Assembly: GCF_932526225.1 (NCBI RefSeq)
Contig: NC_064038.1
Location: forward strand, 126,001-190,000
Source of the DNA: Nematostella vectensis
Taxonomy: Eukaryota > Cnidaria > Anthozoa > Actiniaria > Edwardsiidae
DNA: 64,000 bases
Direction of reading: 5' to 3'
Made by a program: the position numbers and the translations under genes. The notes beneath the pieces were generated by a model. The model had not been told where the DNA came from and searched no databases. It was given only the letters and a program-made list of their open reading frames with translations. Shown here piece by piece: positions 35,512 to 49,062 of this stretch. Every line of letters starts with the position of its first letter. Position 1 is the first letter of the stretch.

Positions 35512-37210
35512 AGCTAGCAAGCTCATTTTGCTAGCTGTATATAATGCATATCAGGCCTGTATCTTTAGTATCCTGGATCAGGTAGACGAACCTATGTCAC
35601 ACCACTTTTTTGATGAGTATTATAAAAAAAATACTAAGAAACGTTATCTTGAACTGTGTAAAAAAAAAAAAAAAAAAAAACATAGAAAAAGAAAGGCCAT
35701 TGGCCTTGGATCGAACCCGGCATAAAGAACAAAACGGAAACCATACATACGGATTACCAAATCGGTATGGCAGCACAAGGCTTTTACGGAAGGCTGTAAA
35801 GAACCCGAAGGCCCCAAGCACCGATATTTCCGGCGAATATGCTGTACAACACTCTTGCAAGGTATTCCAACCCGCGCATTAATGGGGAGGACAATAACCA
35901 GGATCCCAGGCCTGTAATACGGTTACGCCACGCACAGCTCGCTGAGATATGGGATGAAAAAAAATACAGGTCTATGTGGGCGTTTTGGGTCCCTTGGGGG
36001 CTCGCTATTTCGGCGTGTCATCGTAACGCACGCGAGCGCATTGTCTTTTATTGTGTACAGAATGTCTCTGTCGTTTTTTGCTTTACTTTTAGTTTTGCTT
36101 TATTTTTATTATTATTTTTTTGTCTTTTTATTTACAGTTCTTTGTACAGTATTTGACCATAGCTATGATAACAATTATTATAACAACTATTATTATAACA
36201 ACTATTGTAACCAATTATCGTAAACCAACTTGACTGCAAAACACTATTAGGCATTTCTTTCATGTGACTGCAAAGTTGACATGTCAACATCTAGAGGGGC
36301 TTCACCCAACAAGGAATCATGGGGGACCATGAAAGCACGGTGTCGCGGAAAATTTTCCTGCCCCATTTATCAGGAACATCTGTGCAGCCGATGCCCTTAG
36401 TTGGATGGGGTGCACAGTTGCTTTGGGTATCGACCTGAAGATGGCACAGTGACCACAAGATGTATCTGAATGAAACTGTATACTTATTTCAAATTTTAAA
36501 AACATGCGAGTGTTACTTACTTAGTTACAGTAGTTCTTTTGAATATTATTATTTACGTGTATAATTTAGATGAGTAATAAATACTTCTTATTTGTCAAGT
36601 AGAGCTCGTATCGTTCCTCCTAAATAACAAACAAAATAATGTGTGTTCTTATCTTGGTGCAAAGGAATCTACAGTAGTTTTGTAATCAAATAATTGTTTT
36701 ACTATTAACACACTTGTTCTTTCAACCAGTTTGTTGGTGTCACAAATAGACTTTTAATAAACTGGTATCCCCCCCTCTCCACTCAATAAAGGGTCAGCGT
36801 CATGGCATTGCGCATGTCTGGAGTCAGTGTTGATTGTAGGCTTTCAATTGTCTACACACAGTTGAACTTTAATAGTTGTCAATGCTTTGTTAAAATAATA
36901 TTCGATATTTTACTGAATGTTTATTGACAGTTTGTAGGCATTTCCTTTGAATGCAAGTCTTCCACATGTACCAAAGGCTCATAGGTCAACATTAGAATTT
37001 GACTGAAATTCATTGTGTCCTGGCCGGAGAGCTATTGCAAAGCTCTTCATCACACTGCACTTTGAAGCATATTCTATGTATGCTTCTTTGTACAAAATGT
37101 ACCCCTCCTAATAGAACATTAAAGATCACATAACTTGTTTACTTCCTCGACTCTATGCTTTTTATTTTTGTTCTCTTACTAGGAAAATATCGAATACAAA
37201 TAATCAGTTA
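35512..37210 (+). repeat. Unit 21 (1699 bp), class L2, spacer b
   Basis: Same length and 21-A run as unit 19. It differs at three sites that I noticed, including TATCGACCTG and TTTGTAGGCATT near 36931. It ends the main spacer-b block (units 2-21). Confidence 0.97.
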
Positions 37211-38898
37211 AGCTAGCAAGCTCATTTTGCTAGCTGTATATAATGCATATCAGGCCTGTATCTTTAGTATCCTGGATCAGGTAGACGAACCTATGTCACA
37301 CCACTTTTTTGATGAGTATTATAAAAAAAAATACTGAAAAACGTTATCTTGAACTGTGTAAAAAAAAAAAACATAAAAAAAAAAAGGCCATTGGCCTGGG
37401 ATCGAACCCGGCCTAAAGAACAAAACGGAAACCATACATACGGATTACCCAATCGGTATAGCAGCACAAGGCTTTTACGGAAGGCTGTAAAGAACCCGAA
37501 GGCCCCAAGCACCGATATTTCCGGCGAATATGCTGTACAACACTCTTGCAAGGTATTCCAACCCGCGCATTAATGGGGAGGACAATAACCAGGATCACAG
37601 GCCTGTAATACGGTTACGCCACGCACAGCTCGCTGAGATATGGGATGAAAAAAAATACAGGTCTATGTGGGCGTTTTGGGTCCCTTGGGGGCTCGCTATT
37701 TCGGCGTGGCATCGTAACGCACGCGAGCGCATTGTCTTTTATTGTGTACAGAATGTCTCTGTCGTTTTTTGCTTTACTTTTAGTTTTGCTTTATTTTTAT
37801 TATTATTTTTTTGTCTTTTTATTTACAGTTATTTGTACAGTATTTGACCATAGCTATGATAACAATTATTCAAAATTATTGTAACCAACTATTGTAACCA
37901 ATTATCGTAAACCAACTTGACTGCAAAACACTATTAGGCATTTCTTTCATGTGACTGCAAAGTTGACATGTCAACATCTAGAGGGGCTTCACCCAACAAG
38001 GAATCATGGTGGACCATGAAAGCACGGTGTCGCGGAAAATTTTCCTGCCCCATTTATCAGGAACATCTGTTCAGCCGATGCCCTTAGTTGGATGGGGTGC
38101 ACAGTTGCTTTGGGTATCGCCCTGAAGATGGCACAGTGACCATAAGATGTATCTGAATGAAACTGTTTACTTATTTCAAATTTTAAAAACATGTGAGTGT
38201 TACTTACTTAGTTACAGTAGTTCTTTTGAATATTATTGTTTACGTGTATAATTTAGATGAGTAATAAATACTTCTTATTTGTCTCGTAGAGCTCGTATCG
38301 TTCCTCCTAAATAACAAACAAAATAATGTGTGCTATTATCTTGGTGCAAAGGAATCTACAGTAGTTTTGTAATCTAAAAATTGTTTTACTATTAACACAC
38401 TTGTTCTTTCAACCAGTTTGTTGGTCTCACAAATAGACTTTTAATAAACTGGTATCCCCCCCTCTCCACTCAATAAAGGGTCAGCGTCATGGCATTGCGC
38501 ATGTCTGGAGTCATTGTTTATTGTAGGCTTTCAATTGTCTACACACAGTTGAACTTTAATAGTTGTCAATGCTTTGTTAAAATAATATTCGATATTTTAA
38601 TGAATGTTTATTGACAATTTGTGGGCATTTCCTTTGAATGCAAGTCTTCCACATGTACCAAAGGCTCATAGGTCAACATTAGAATTTGACTGAAATTCAT
38701 TGTGTCCTGGCCGGAGAGCTATTGCAAAGCTCTTCATCACACTGCACTTTGAAGCATATTCTATGTATGCTTCTTTGTACAAAATGTACCCCTCCTAATA
38801 GAACATTAAAGATCACATAACTTGTTTACTTCCTCGACTCTATGCTTTTTATTTTTTGTTCTCTTACTAGGAAAATATCGAATACAAATAATCAGTTA
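37211..38898 (+). repeat. Unit 22 (1688 bp), most divergent unit, spacer a
   Basis: Carries well over ten private substitutions, for example ACATAAAAA in place of ACATAGAAA, CGGTATAGCAG, GGATCACAGG, ACAGTTATTTG, CATGGTGGACC, CTGTTCAGCC, TGTGTGCTATT and AATCTAAAAATTG. Spread over the whole unit, they look like older independent drift. It marks the change from the spacer-b block to the diverse spacer-a block. Confidence 0.97.
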
Positions 38899-40585
38899 AG
38901 CTAGCAAGCTCATTTTGCTAGCTGTATATAATGCATATCAGGCCTGTATCTTTAGTATCCTGGATCAGGTAGACGAACCTATGTCACACCACTTTTTTGA
39001 TGAGTATTATAAAAAAAATACTAAAAAACGTTATCTTGAACTGTGTAAAAAAAAAAAAAACATAGAAAAAAAAGGCCATTGGCCTGGGATCGAACCCGGC
39101 ATAAAGAACAAAACGGAAACCATACATACGGATTTCCCAATCGGTATGGCAGCACAAGGCTTTTACGGATGGCTGTAAAGAACCCGAAGGCCCCAAGCAC
39201 CGATATTTCCGGCGAATATGCTGTACAACACTCTTGCAAGGTATTCCAACCCGCGCATTAATGGGGAGGACAATAACCAGGATCCCAGGCCTGTAATACG
39301 GTTACGCCACGCACAGCTCGCTGAGATATGGGATGAAAAAAAATACAGGTCTATGTGGGCGTTTTGGGTCCCTTGGGGGCTCGCTATTTCGGCGTGTCAT
39401 CGTAACGCACGCGAGCGCATTGTCTTTTATTGTGTACAGAATGTCTCTGTCGTTTTTTGCTTTACTTTTAGTTTTGCTTTATTTTTATTATTATTTTTTT
39501 GTCTTTTTATTTACAGTTCTTTGTACAGTATTTGACCATAGCTATGATAACAATTATTCAAAATTATTGTAACCAACTATTGTAACCAATTATCGTAAAC
39601 CAACTTGACTGCAAAACACTATTAGGCATTTCTTTCATGTGACTGCAAAGTTGACATGTCAACATCTAGAGGGGCTTCACCCAACAAGGAATCATGGGGG
39701 ACCATGAAAGCACGGTGTCGCGGAAAATTTTCCTGCCCCATTTATCAGGAACATCTGTGCAGCCGATGGCCTTAGTTGGATGGGGTGCACAGTTGCTTTG
39801 GGTATCGCCCTGAAGATGGCACAGTGACCACAAGATGTATCTGAATGAAACTGTATACTTATTTCAAATTTTAAAAACATGTGAGTGTTACTTACTTAGT
39901 TACAGTAGTTCTTTTGAATATTATTATTTACGTGTATAATTTAGATGAGTAATAAATACTTCTTATTTGTCTCGTAGAGCTCGTATCGTTCCTCCTAAAT
40001 AACAAACAAAATAATGTGTGTTATTATCTTGGTGCAAAGGAATCTACAGTAGTTTTGTAATCAAATAATTGTTTTACTATTAACACACTTGTTCTTTCAA
40101 CCAGTTTGTTGGTCTCACAAATATACTTTTAATAAACTGGTATCCCCCCCTCTCCACTCAATAAAGGGTCAGCGTCATGGCATTGCGCATGTCTGGAGTC
40201 AGTGTTTATTGTAGGCTTTCAATTGTCTACACACAGTTGAACTTTAATAGTTGTCAATGCTTTGTTCAAATAATATTCGATATTTTACTGAATGTTTATT
40301 GACAGTTTGTGGGCATTTCCTTTGAATGCAAGTCTTCCACATGTACCAAAGGCTCATAGGTCAACATTAGAATTTGACTGAAATTCATTGTGTCCTGGCC
40401 GGAGAGCTATTGCAAAGCTCTTCATCACACTGCACTTTGAAGCATATTCTATGTATGCTTCTTTGTACAAAATGTACCCCTCCTAATAGAACATTAAAGA
40501 TCACATAACTTGTTTACTTCCTCGACTCTATGCTTTTTATTTTTGTTCTCTTACTAGGAAAATATCGAATACAAATAATCAGTTA
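38899..40585 (+). repeat. Unit 23 (1687 bp), GTGTCATCG left half with spacer a
   Basis: Combines the left-half allele GTGTCATCG, otherwise found in M2 and L units, with spacer a, CATGTGAG and GTCTCGTAG in the right half. ACGGATGGCTG is shared only with unit 35. GGATTTCCCAATC and CCGATGGCC are private. Confidence 0.97.
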
Positions 40586-40728
40586 AGCTAGCAAGCTCAT
40601 TTTGCTAGCTGTATATAATGCATATCAGGCCTGTATCTTTAGTATCCTGGATCAGGTAGACGAACCTATGTCACACCACTTTTTTGATGAGTATTATAAA
40701 AAAAATACTAAAAAACGTTATCTTGAAC

Positions 40729-40760
<32 letters not shown>

Positions 40761-42288
40761 CATAGAAAAAGAAAGGCCATTGGCCTGGGATCGAACCCGG
40801 CCTAAAGAACAAAACGGAAACCATACATACGGATTACCCAATCGGTATGGCAGCACAAGGCTTTTACGGAAGGCTGTAAAGAACCCGAAGGCCCCAAGCA
40901 CCGATATTTCCGGCGAATATGCTGTACAACACTCTTGCAAGGTATTCCAACCCGCGCATTAATGGGGAGGACAATAACCAGGATCCCAGGCCTGTAATAC
41001 GGTTACGCCACGCACAGCTCGCTGAGATATGGGATGAAAAAAAATACAGGTCTATGTGGGCGTTTTGGGTCCCTTGGGGGCTCGCTATTTCGGCGTGGCA
41101 TCGTAACGCACGCGAGCGCATTGTCTTTTATTGTGTACAGAATGTCTCTGTCGTTTTTTGCTTTACTTTTAGTTTTGCTTTATTTTTATTATTATTTTTT
41201 TGTCTTTTTATTTACAGTTCTTTGTACAGTATTTGACCATAGCTATGATAACAATTATTCAAAATTATTGTAACCAACTATTGTAACCAATTATCGTAAA
41301 CCAACTTGACTGCAAAACACTATTAGGCATTTCTTTCATGTGACTGCAAAGTTGACATGTCAACATCTAGAGGGGCTTCACCCAACAAGGAATCATTGGG
41401 GACCATGAAAGCACGGTGTCGCGGAAAGTTTTCCTGCCCCATTTATCAGGAACATCTGTGCAGCCGATGCCCTTAGTTGAATGGGGTGCACAGTTGCTTT
41501 GGGTATCGCCCTGAAGATGGCACAGTGACCATAAGATGTATCTGAATGAAACTGTATAGTTATTTCAAATTTTAAAAACATGTGAGTGTTGATTACTTAG
41601 TTACAGTAATTCTTTTGAATATTATTATTTATGTGTATAATTTAGATGAGTAATAAATACTTCTTATTTGTCTCGTAGAGCTCGTATCGTTCCTCCTAAA
41701 TAACAAACAAAATAATGTGTGTTATTATCTTGGTGCAAAGGAATCTACAGTAGTTTTGTAATCAAATAATTGTTTTACTATTAACACACTTGTTCTTTCA
41801 ACCAGTTTGTTGGTCACACAAATATACTTTTAATAAACTGGTATCCCCCCCCCTCTCCACTCAATAAAGGGTCAGCGTCATGGCATTGCGCATGTCTGGA
41901 GTCAGTGTTTATTGTAGGCTTTCAATTGTCTACACACAGTTGAACTTTAATAGTTGTCAATGCTTTGTTCAAATAATATTCGATATTTTACTGAATGTTT
42001 ATTGACAGTTTGTGGGCATTTCCTTTGAATGCAAGTCTTCCACATGTACCAAAGGCTCATAGGTCAACATTAGAATTTGACTGAAATTCATTGTGTCCTG
42101 GCCGAAGAGCTATTGCAAAGCTCTTCATCACACTGCACTTTGAAGCATATTCTATGTATGCTTCTTTGTACAAAATGTACCCCTCCTAATAGAACATTAA
42201 AGATCACATAACTTGTTTACTTCCTCGACTCTATGCTTTTTATTTTTGTTCTCTTACTAGGAAAATATCGAATACAAATAATCAGTTA
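40586..42288 (+). repeat. Unit 24 (1703 bp), spacer a, twin of unit 36
   Basis: 27-A run. Shares with unit 36 the rare set AATCATTGGGG, GGAAAGTTTTCC, GTTGAATGGG, GTGTTGATTAC, CAGTAATTC and GGCCGAAGAG. The C-run before CTCTCC is expanded to 9 near 41844. Confidence 0.97.
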
Positions 42289-43982
42289 AGCTAGCAAGCT
42301 CATTTTGCTAGCTGTATATAATGCATATGAGGCCTGTATCTTTAGTATCCTGGATCAGGTAGACGAACCTATGTCACACCACTTTTTTGATGAGTATTAT
42401 AAAAAAAATACTAAAAAACGTTATCTTGAACTGTGTAAAAAAAAAAAAAAAAAAAACATAGAAAAAGAAAGGCCATTGGCCTGGGATCGAACCCGGTCTA
42501 AAGAACAAAACGGAAACCATACATACGGATTACCCAATCGGTATGGCAGCACAAGGCTTTTACGAAAGGCTGTAAAGAACCCGAAGGCCCCAAGCACCGA
42601 TATTTCCGGCGAATATGCTGTACAACACTCTTGCAAGGTATTCCAACCCGCGCATTAATGGGGAGGACAATAACCATGATCCCAGGCCTGTAATACGGTT
42701 ACGCCACGCACAGCTCGCTGAGATATGGGATGAAAAAAAATACAGGTCTATGTGGGCGTTTTGGGTCCGTTGGGGGCTCGCTATTTCGGCGTGGCTTCGT
42801 AACGCACGCGAGCGCATTGTCTTTTATTGTGTACAGAATGTCTCTGTCGTTTTTTGCTTTACTTTTAGTTTTGCTTTATTTTTATTATTATTTTTTTGTC
42901 TTTTTATTTACAGTTCTTTGTACAGTATTTGACCATAGCTATGATAACAATTATTCAAAATTATTGTAACCAACTATTGTAACCAATTATCGTAAACCAA
43001 CTTGACTGCAAAACACTATTAGGCATTTCTTTCATGTGACTGCAAAGTTGACATGTCAACATCTAGAGGGGCTTCACCCAACAAGGAATCATGGGGGACC
43101 ATGAAAGCACGGTGTCGCGGAAAATTTTCCTTCCCCATTTATCAGGAACATCTGTGCAGCCGATGCCCTTAGTTGGATGGGGTGCACAGTTGCTTTGGGT
43201 ATCGCCCTGAAGATGGCACAGTGACCACAAGATGTATCTGAATGAAACTGTATACTTATTTCAAATTTTAAAAACATGTGAGGGTTACTTACTTAGTTAC
43301 AGTAGTTCTTTTGAATATTATTATTTACGTGTATAATTTAGATGAGTAATAAATACTTCTTATTTGTCTCGTAGAGCTCGTATCGTTCCTCCTAAATAAC
43401 AAACAAAATAATGTGTGTTATTATCTTGGTGCAAAGGAATCTACAGTAGTTTTGTAATCAAATAATTGTTTTACTATTAACACACTTGTTCTTTCAACCA
43501 GTTTGTTGGTCTCACAAATATACTTTTAATAAACTGGTATCCCCCCCTCTCCACTCAATAAAGGGTCAGCGTCATGGCATTGCGCATGTCTGGAGTCAGT
43601 GTTTATTGTAGGCTTTCAATTGTCTACACACAGTTGAACTTTAATAGTTGTCAATGCTTTGTTCAAATAATATTCGATATTTTAATGAATGTTTATTGAC
43701 AGTTTGTGGGCATTTCCTTTGAATGCAAGTCTTCCACATGTACCAAAGGCTCATAGGTCAACATTAGAATTTGACTGAAATTCATTGTGTCCTGGCCGGA
43801 GAGCTATTGCAAAGCTCTTCATCACACTGCACTTTGAAGCATATTCTATGTATGCTTCTTTGTACAAAATGTACCCCTCCTAATAGAACATTAAAGATCA
43901 CATAACTTGTTTACTTCCTGGACTCTATGCTTTTTATTTTTGTTCTCTTACTAGGAAAATATCGAATACAAATAATCAGTTA
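42289..43982 (+). repeat. Unit 25 (1694 bp), diverse group, spacer a
   Basis: GCATATGAGG, 20-A run, CGGTCTAAAG. Several private changes, including TACGAAAGG, ACCATGATCC, GGTCCGTTGG, GTGGCTTCG, TTCCTTCCCC and TTCCTGGACTC. Confidence 0.97.
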
Positions 43983-45672
43983 AGCTAGCAAGCTCATTTT
44001 GCTAGCTGTATATAATGCATATCAGGCCTGTATCTTTAGTATCCTGGATCAGGTAGACGAACCTATGTCACATCACTTTTTTGATGAGTGTTATAAAAAA
44101 AATACTAAAAAACGTTATCTTGAACTGTGTAAAAAAAAAAAAAAAACAGAGAAAAAAAAAAGCCATTGGCCTGGGATCGAACCCGGTCTAAAGAACAAAA
44201 CGGAAACCATACATACGGATTACCCAATCGGTATGGCAGCACAAGGCTTTTACGGAAGGCTGTAAAGAACCCGAAGGCCCCAAGCACCGATATTTCCGGC
44301 GAATATGCTGTACAACACTCTTGCAAGGTATTCCAACCCGCGCATTAATGGGGAGGACAATAACCAGGATCCCAGGCCTGTAATACGGTTACGCCACGCA
44401 CAGCTCGCTGAGATATGGGATGAAAAATAATACAGGTCTATGTGGGCGTTTTGGGTCCCTTGGGGGCTCGCTATTTCGGCGTGGCATCGTAACGCACGCG
44501 AGCGCATTGTCTTTTATTGTGTACAGAATGTCTCTGTCGTTTTTTGCTTTACTTTTAGTTTTGCTTTATTTTTATTATTATTTTTTTGTCTTTTTATTTA
44601 CAGTTCTTTGTACAGTATTTGACCATAGCTATGATAACAATTATTCAAAATTATTGTAACCAACTATTGTAACCAATTATCGTAAACCAACTTGACTGCA
44701 AAACACTATTAGGCATTTCTTTCATGTGACTGCAAAGTTGACATGTCAACATCTAGAGGGGCTTCACCCAACAAGGAATCATGAGGGACCATGAAAGCAC
44801 GGTGTCGCGGAAAATTTTCCTGCCCCATTTATCAGGAACATCTGTGCAGCCGATGCCCTTAGTTGGATGGGGTGCACAGTTGCTTTGGGTATCGCCCTGA
44901 AGATGGCACAGTGACCACAAGATGTATCTGAATGAAACTGTATACTTATTTCAAATTTTAAAAACATGTGAGTGTTACTTACTTAGTTACAGTAGTTCTT
45001 TTGAATATTATTATTTACGTGTATAATTTAGATGAGTAATAAATACTTCTTATTTGTCTCGTAGAGCTCGTATCGTTCCTCCTAAATAACAAACAAAATA
45101 ATGTGTGTTATTATCTTGGTGCAAAGGAATCTACAGTAGTTTTGTAATCAAATAATTGTTTTACTATTAACACACTTGTTCTTTCAACCAGTTTGTTGGT
45201 CTCACAAATAGACTTTAAATAAACTGGTATCCCCCCCTCTCCACTCAATAAAGGGTCAGCGTCATGGCATTGCGCATGTCTGGAGTCAGTGTTTATTGTA
45301 GGCTTTCAATTGTCTACACACAGTTGAACTTTAATAGTTGTGAATGCTTTGTTAAAATAATATTCGATATTTTACTGAATGTTTATTGACAGTTTGTGGG
45401 CATTTCCTTTGAATGCAAGGCTTCCACATGTACCAAAGGCTCATAGGTCAACATTAGAATTTGACTGAAATTCATTGTGTCCTGGCCGGAGAGCTATTGC
45501 AAAGCTCTTCATCACACTGCACTTTGAAGCATATTCTATGTATGCTTCTTTGTACAAAATGTACCCCTCCTAATAGAACATTAAAGATCACATAACTTGT
45601 TTACTTCCTCGACTCTATGCTTTTTATTTTTGTTCTCTTACTATTAAAATATCGAATACAAATAATCAGTTA
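43983..45672 (+). repeat. Unit 26 (1690 bp), diverse group with CAGAG motif, spacer a
   Basis: CACATCAC, GAGTGTTAT, 16-A run then CAGAG instead of CATAG, and AGCCATTGGCC, in which the palindrome has lost its first G. CGGTCTAAAG. GATGAAAAATAATAC is private. TACTATTAAAAT replaces the usual TACTAGGAAAAT at the right end. Confidence 0.97.
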
Positions 45673-45815
45673 AGCTAGCAAGCTCATTTTGCTAGCTGTA
45701 TATAATGCATATCAGGCCTGTATCTTTAGTATCCTGGATCAGGTAGACGAACCTATGTCACACCACTTTTTTGATGAGTATTATAAAAAAAATACTAAAA
45801 AACGTTATCTTGAAC

Positions 45816-45851
<36 letters not shown>

Positions 45852-47377
45852 ATAGAAAAAGAAAGGCCATTGGCCTGGGATCGAACCCGGCATAAAGAAC
45901 AAAACGGAAACCATACATACGGATTACCAAATCGGTATGGCAGCACAAGGCTTTTACGGAAGGCTGTAAAGAACCCGAAGGCCCCAAGCACCGATATTTC
46001 CGGCGAATTTGCTGTACAACACTCTTGCAAGGTATTCCAACCCGCGCATTAATGGGGAGGACAATAACCAGGATCCCAGGCCTGTAATACGGTTACGCCA
46101 CGCACAGCTCGCTGAGATTTGGGATGAAAAAAAAATACAGGTCTTTGTGGGCGTTTTGGGTCACTTGGGGGCTCGCTATTTCGGCGTGGCATCGTAACGC
46201 ACGCGAGCGCATTGTCTTTTATTGTGTACAGAATGTCTCTGTCGTTTTTTGCTTTACTTGTAGTTTTGCTTTATTTTTATTATTATTTTTTTGTCTTTTT
46301 ATTTACAGTTCTTTGTACAGTATTTGACCATAGCTATGATAACAATTGTTCAAAATTATTGTAACCAACTATTGTAACCAATTATCGTAAACCAACTTGA
46401 CTGCAAAACACTATTAGGCATTTCTTTCATGTGACTGCAAAGTTGACATGTCAACATCTAGAGGGGCTTCACCCAACAAGGAATCATGGGGGACCATGAA
46501 AGCACGGTGTCGCGGAAAATTTTCCTGCCCCATTTATCAGGAACATCTGTGCAGCCGATGCCCTTAGTTGGATGGGGTGCATAGTTGCTTTGGGTATCGC
46601 CCTGAAGATGGCACAGTGACCACAAGATGTATCTGAATGAAACTGTATACTTATTTCAAATTTTAAAAACATGTGAGTGTTACTTACTTAGTTACAGTAG
46701 TTCTTTTTAGTATTATTATTTATGTGTATAATTTAGATGAGTAATAAATACTTCTTATTTCTCTCGTAGAGCTCGTATCGTTCCTCCTAAATAACAAACA
46801 AAATAATGTGTGTTATTATCTTGGTGCAAAGGAATCTACAGTAGTTTTGTAATCAAATAATTGTTTTACTATAAACACACTTGTTCTTTCAACCAGTTTG
46901 TTGGTCTCACAAATAGACTTTTAATAAACTGGTATCCCCCCCTATCCACTCAATAAAGGGTCAGCGTCATGGCATTGCGCATGTCTGGAGTCAGTGTTTA
47001 TTGTAGGCTTTCAATTGTCTACACACAGTTGAACTTTAATAGTTGTCAATGCTTTGTTAAAATAATATTCGATATTTTACTGAATGTTTATTGACAGTTT
47101 GTGGGCATTTCCTTTGAATGCAAGTCTTCCACATGTACCAAAGGCTCATAGGTCAACATTAGAATTTGACTGAAATTCATTGTGTCCTGGCCGGAGAGCT
47201 ATTGCAAAGCTCTTCATCACACTGCACTTTGAAGCATATTCTATGTATGCTTCTTTGTACAAAATGTACCCCTCCTAATAGAACATTAAAGATCACATAA
47301 CTTGTTTACTTCCTCGACTCTATGCTTTTTATTTTTGTTCTCTTACTAGGAAAATATCGAATACAAATAATCAGTTA
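45673..47377 (+). repeat. Unit 27 (1705 bp), L-type left half joined to spacer-a right half
   Basis: The left part is L-like (30-A run, CGGCATAAAG, TTACCAAATCGG). From the middle of the CpG block it carries GGTCTTTGTGG, GTGGCATCG and spacer a. Private changes include GCGAATTTGC, GAGATTTGGG, GTCACTTGG and TTCTTTTTAGT. A clear mosaic unit. Confidence 0.96.
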
Positions 47378-49062
47378 AGCTAGCAAGCTCATTTTGCTAG
47401 CTGTATATAATGCATATCAGGCCTGTATCTTCAGTATCCTGGATCAGGTAGACGAACCTATGTCACATCACTTTTTTGATGAGTGTTATAAAAAAAATAC
47501 TAAAAAACGTTATCTTGAACTGTGTAAAAAAAAAAAAAACAGAGAAAAAAAAGGCCATTGGCCTGGGATCGAACCCGGCCTAAAGAACAAAACGGAAACC
47601 ATACATACGGATTACCCAATCGGTATGGCAGCACAAGGCTTTTACGGAAGGCTGTAAAGAACCCGAAGGCCCCAAGCACCGATATTTCCGGCGAATATGC
47701 TGTACAACACTCTTGCAAGGTATTCCGCTCGCGCATTAATGGGGAGGACAATAACCAGGATCCCAGGCATGTAATACGGTTACGCCACGCACAGCTCGCT
47801 GAGATATGGGATGAAAAAAAATACAGGTCTATGTGGGCGTTTTGGGTCCCTTGGGGGCTCGCTATTTCGGCGTGGCATCGTAACGCACGCGAGCGCATTG
47901 TCTTTTATTGTGTACAGAATGTCTCTGTCGTTTTTTGCTTTACTTGTAGTTTTGCTTTATTTTTATTATTATTTTTTTGTCTTTTTATTTACAGTTCTTT
48001 GTACAGTATTTGACCATAGCTATGATAACAATTATTCAAAATTATTGTAACCAACTATTGTAACCAATTATCGTAAACCAACTTGACTGCAAAACACTAT
48101 TAGGCATTTCTTTCATGTGACTGCAAAGTTGACATGTCAACATCTAAAGGGGCTTCATCCAACAAGGAATCATGGGGGACCATGAAAGCACGGTGTCGCG
48201 GAAAATTTTCCTGCCCCATTTATCAGGAACATCTGTGCAGCCGATGCCCTTAGTTGGATGGGGTGCACAGTTGCTTTGGGTATCGCCCTGAAGATGGCAC
48301 AGTGACCATAAGATGTATCTGAATGAAACTGTATAGTTATTTCAAATTTTAAAAACATGTGAGTGTTACTTACTTAGTTACAGTAGTTCTTTTGAATATT
48401 ATTATTTACGTGTATAATTTAGATGAGTAATAAATACTTCTTATTTGTCTCGTAGAGCTCGTATCGTTCCTCCTAAATAACAAACAAAATAATGTGTGTT
48501 ATTATCTTGGTGCAAAGGAATCTACAGTAGTTTTGTAATCAAATAATTGTTTTACTATTAACACACTTGTTCTTTCAACCAGTTTCTTGGTCTCACAAAT
48601 AGACTTTTAATAAACTGGTATCCCCCCTCTCCACTCAATAAAGGGTCAGCGTCATGGCATTGCGCATGTCTGGAGTCAGTGTTTATTGTAGGCTTTCAAT
48701 TGTCTACACACAGTTGAACTTTAATAGTTGTCAATGCTTTGTTAAAATAATATTCGATATTTTACTGAATGTTTATTGACAGTTTGTGGGCATTTCCTTT
48801 GAATGCAAGTCTTCCACATGTACCAAAGGCTCATAGGTCAACATTAGAATTTGACTGAAATTGATTGTGTCCTGGCCGGAGAGCTATTGCAAAGCTCTTC
48901 ATCACACTGCACTTTGAAGCATATTCTATGTATGCTTCTTTGTACAAAATGTACCCCTCCTAATAGAACATTAAAGATCACATAACTTGTTTAATTCCTC
49001 GACTCTATGCTTTTTATTTTTGTTCTCTTACTAGGAAAATATCGAATACAAATAATCAGTTA
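47378..49062 (+). repeat. Unit 28 (1685 bp), twin of unit 0, spacer a
   Basis: CACATCAC, GAGTGTTAT, 14-A run with CAGAG. Shares CTTCATCC, GACCATAAG, TATAGTTATT and TTTCTTGG with unit 0 about 47 kb away. ATTCCGCTCG parallels ATTCCGCCCG of unit 0. The 6-C run is the shortest uninterrupted one noted. Confidence 0.97.

Larger units (their letters stand above)
30425..37210 (+). repeat. Higher-order repeat: 3393-bp dimer M2-L2 present twice
   Basis: Units 18-19 (30425-33817) and 20-21 (33818-37210) have identical component lengths, 1694 + 1699 bp. I noticed only three differences over 3393 bp. Units 14-15 (23631-27032, 3402 bp) are a third, separated copy with a 9-base longer A-run. Confidence 0.9.
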
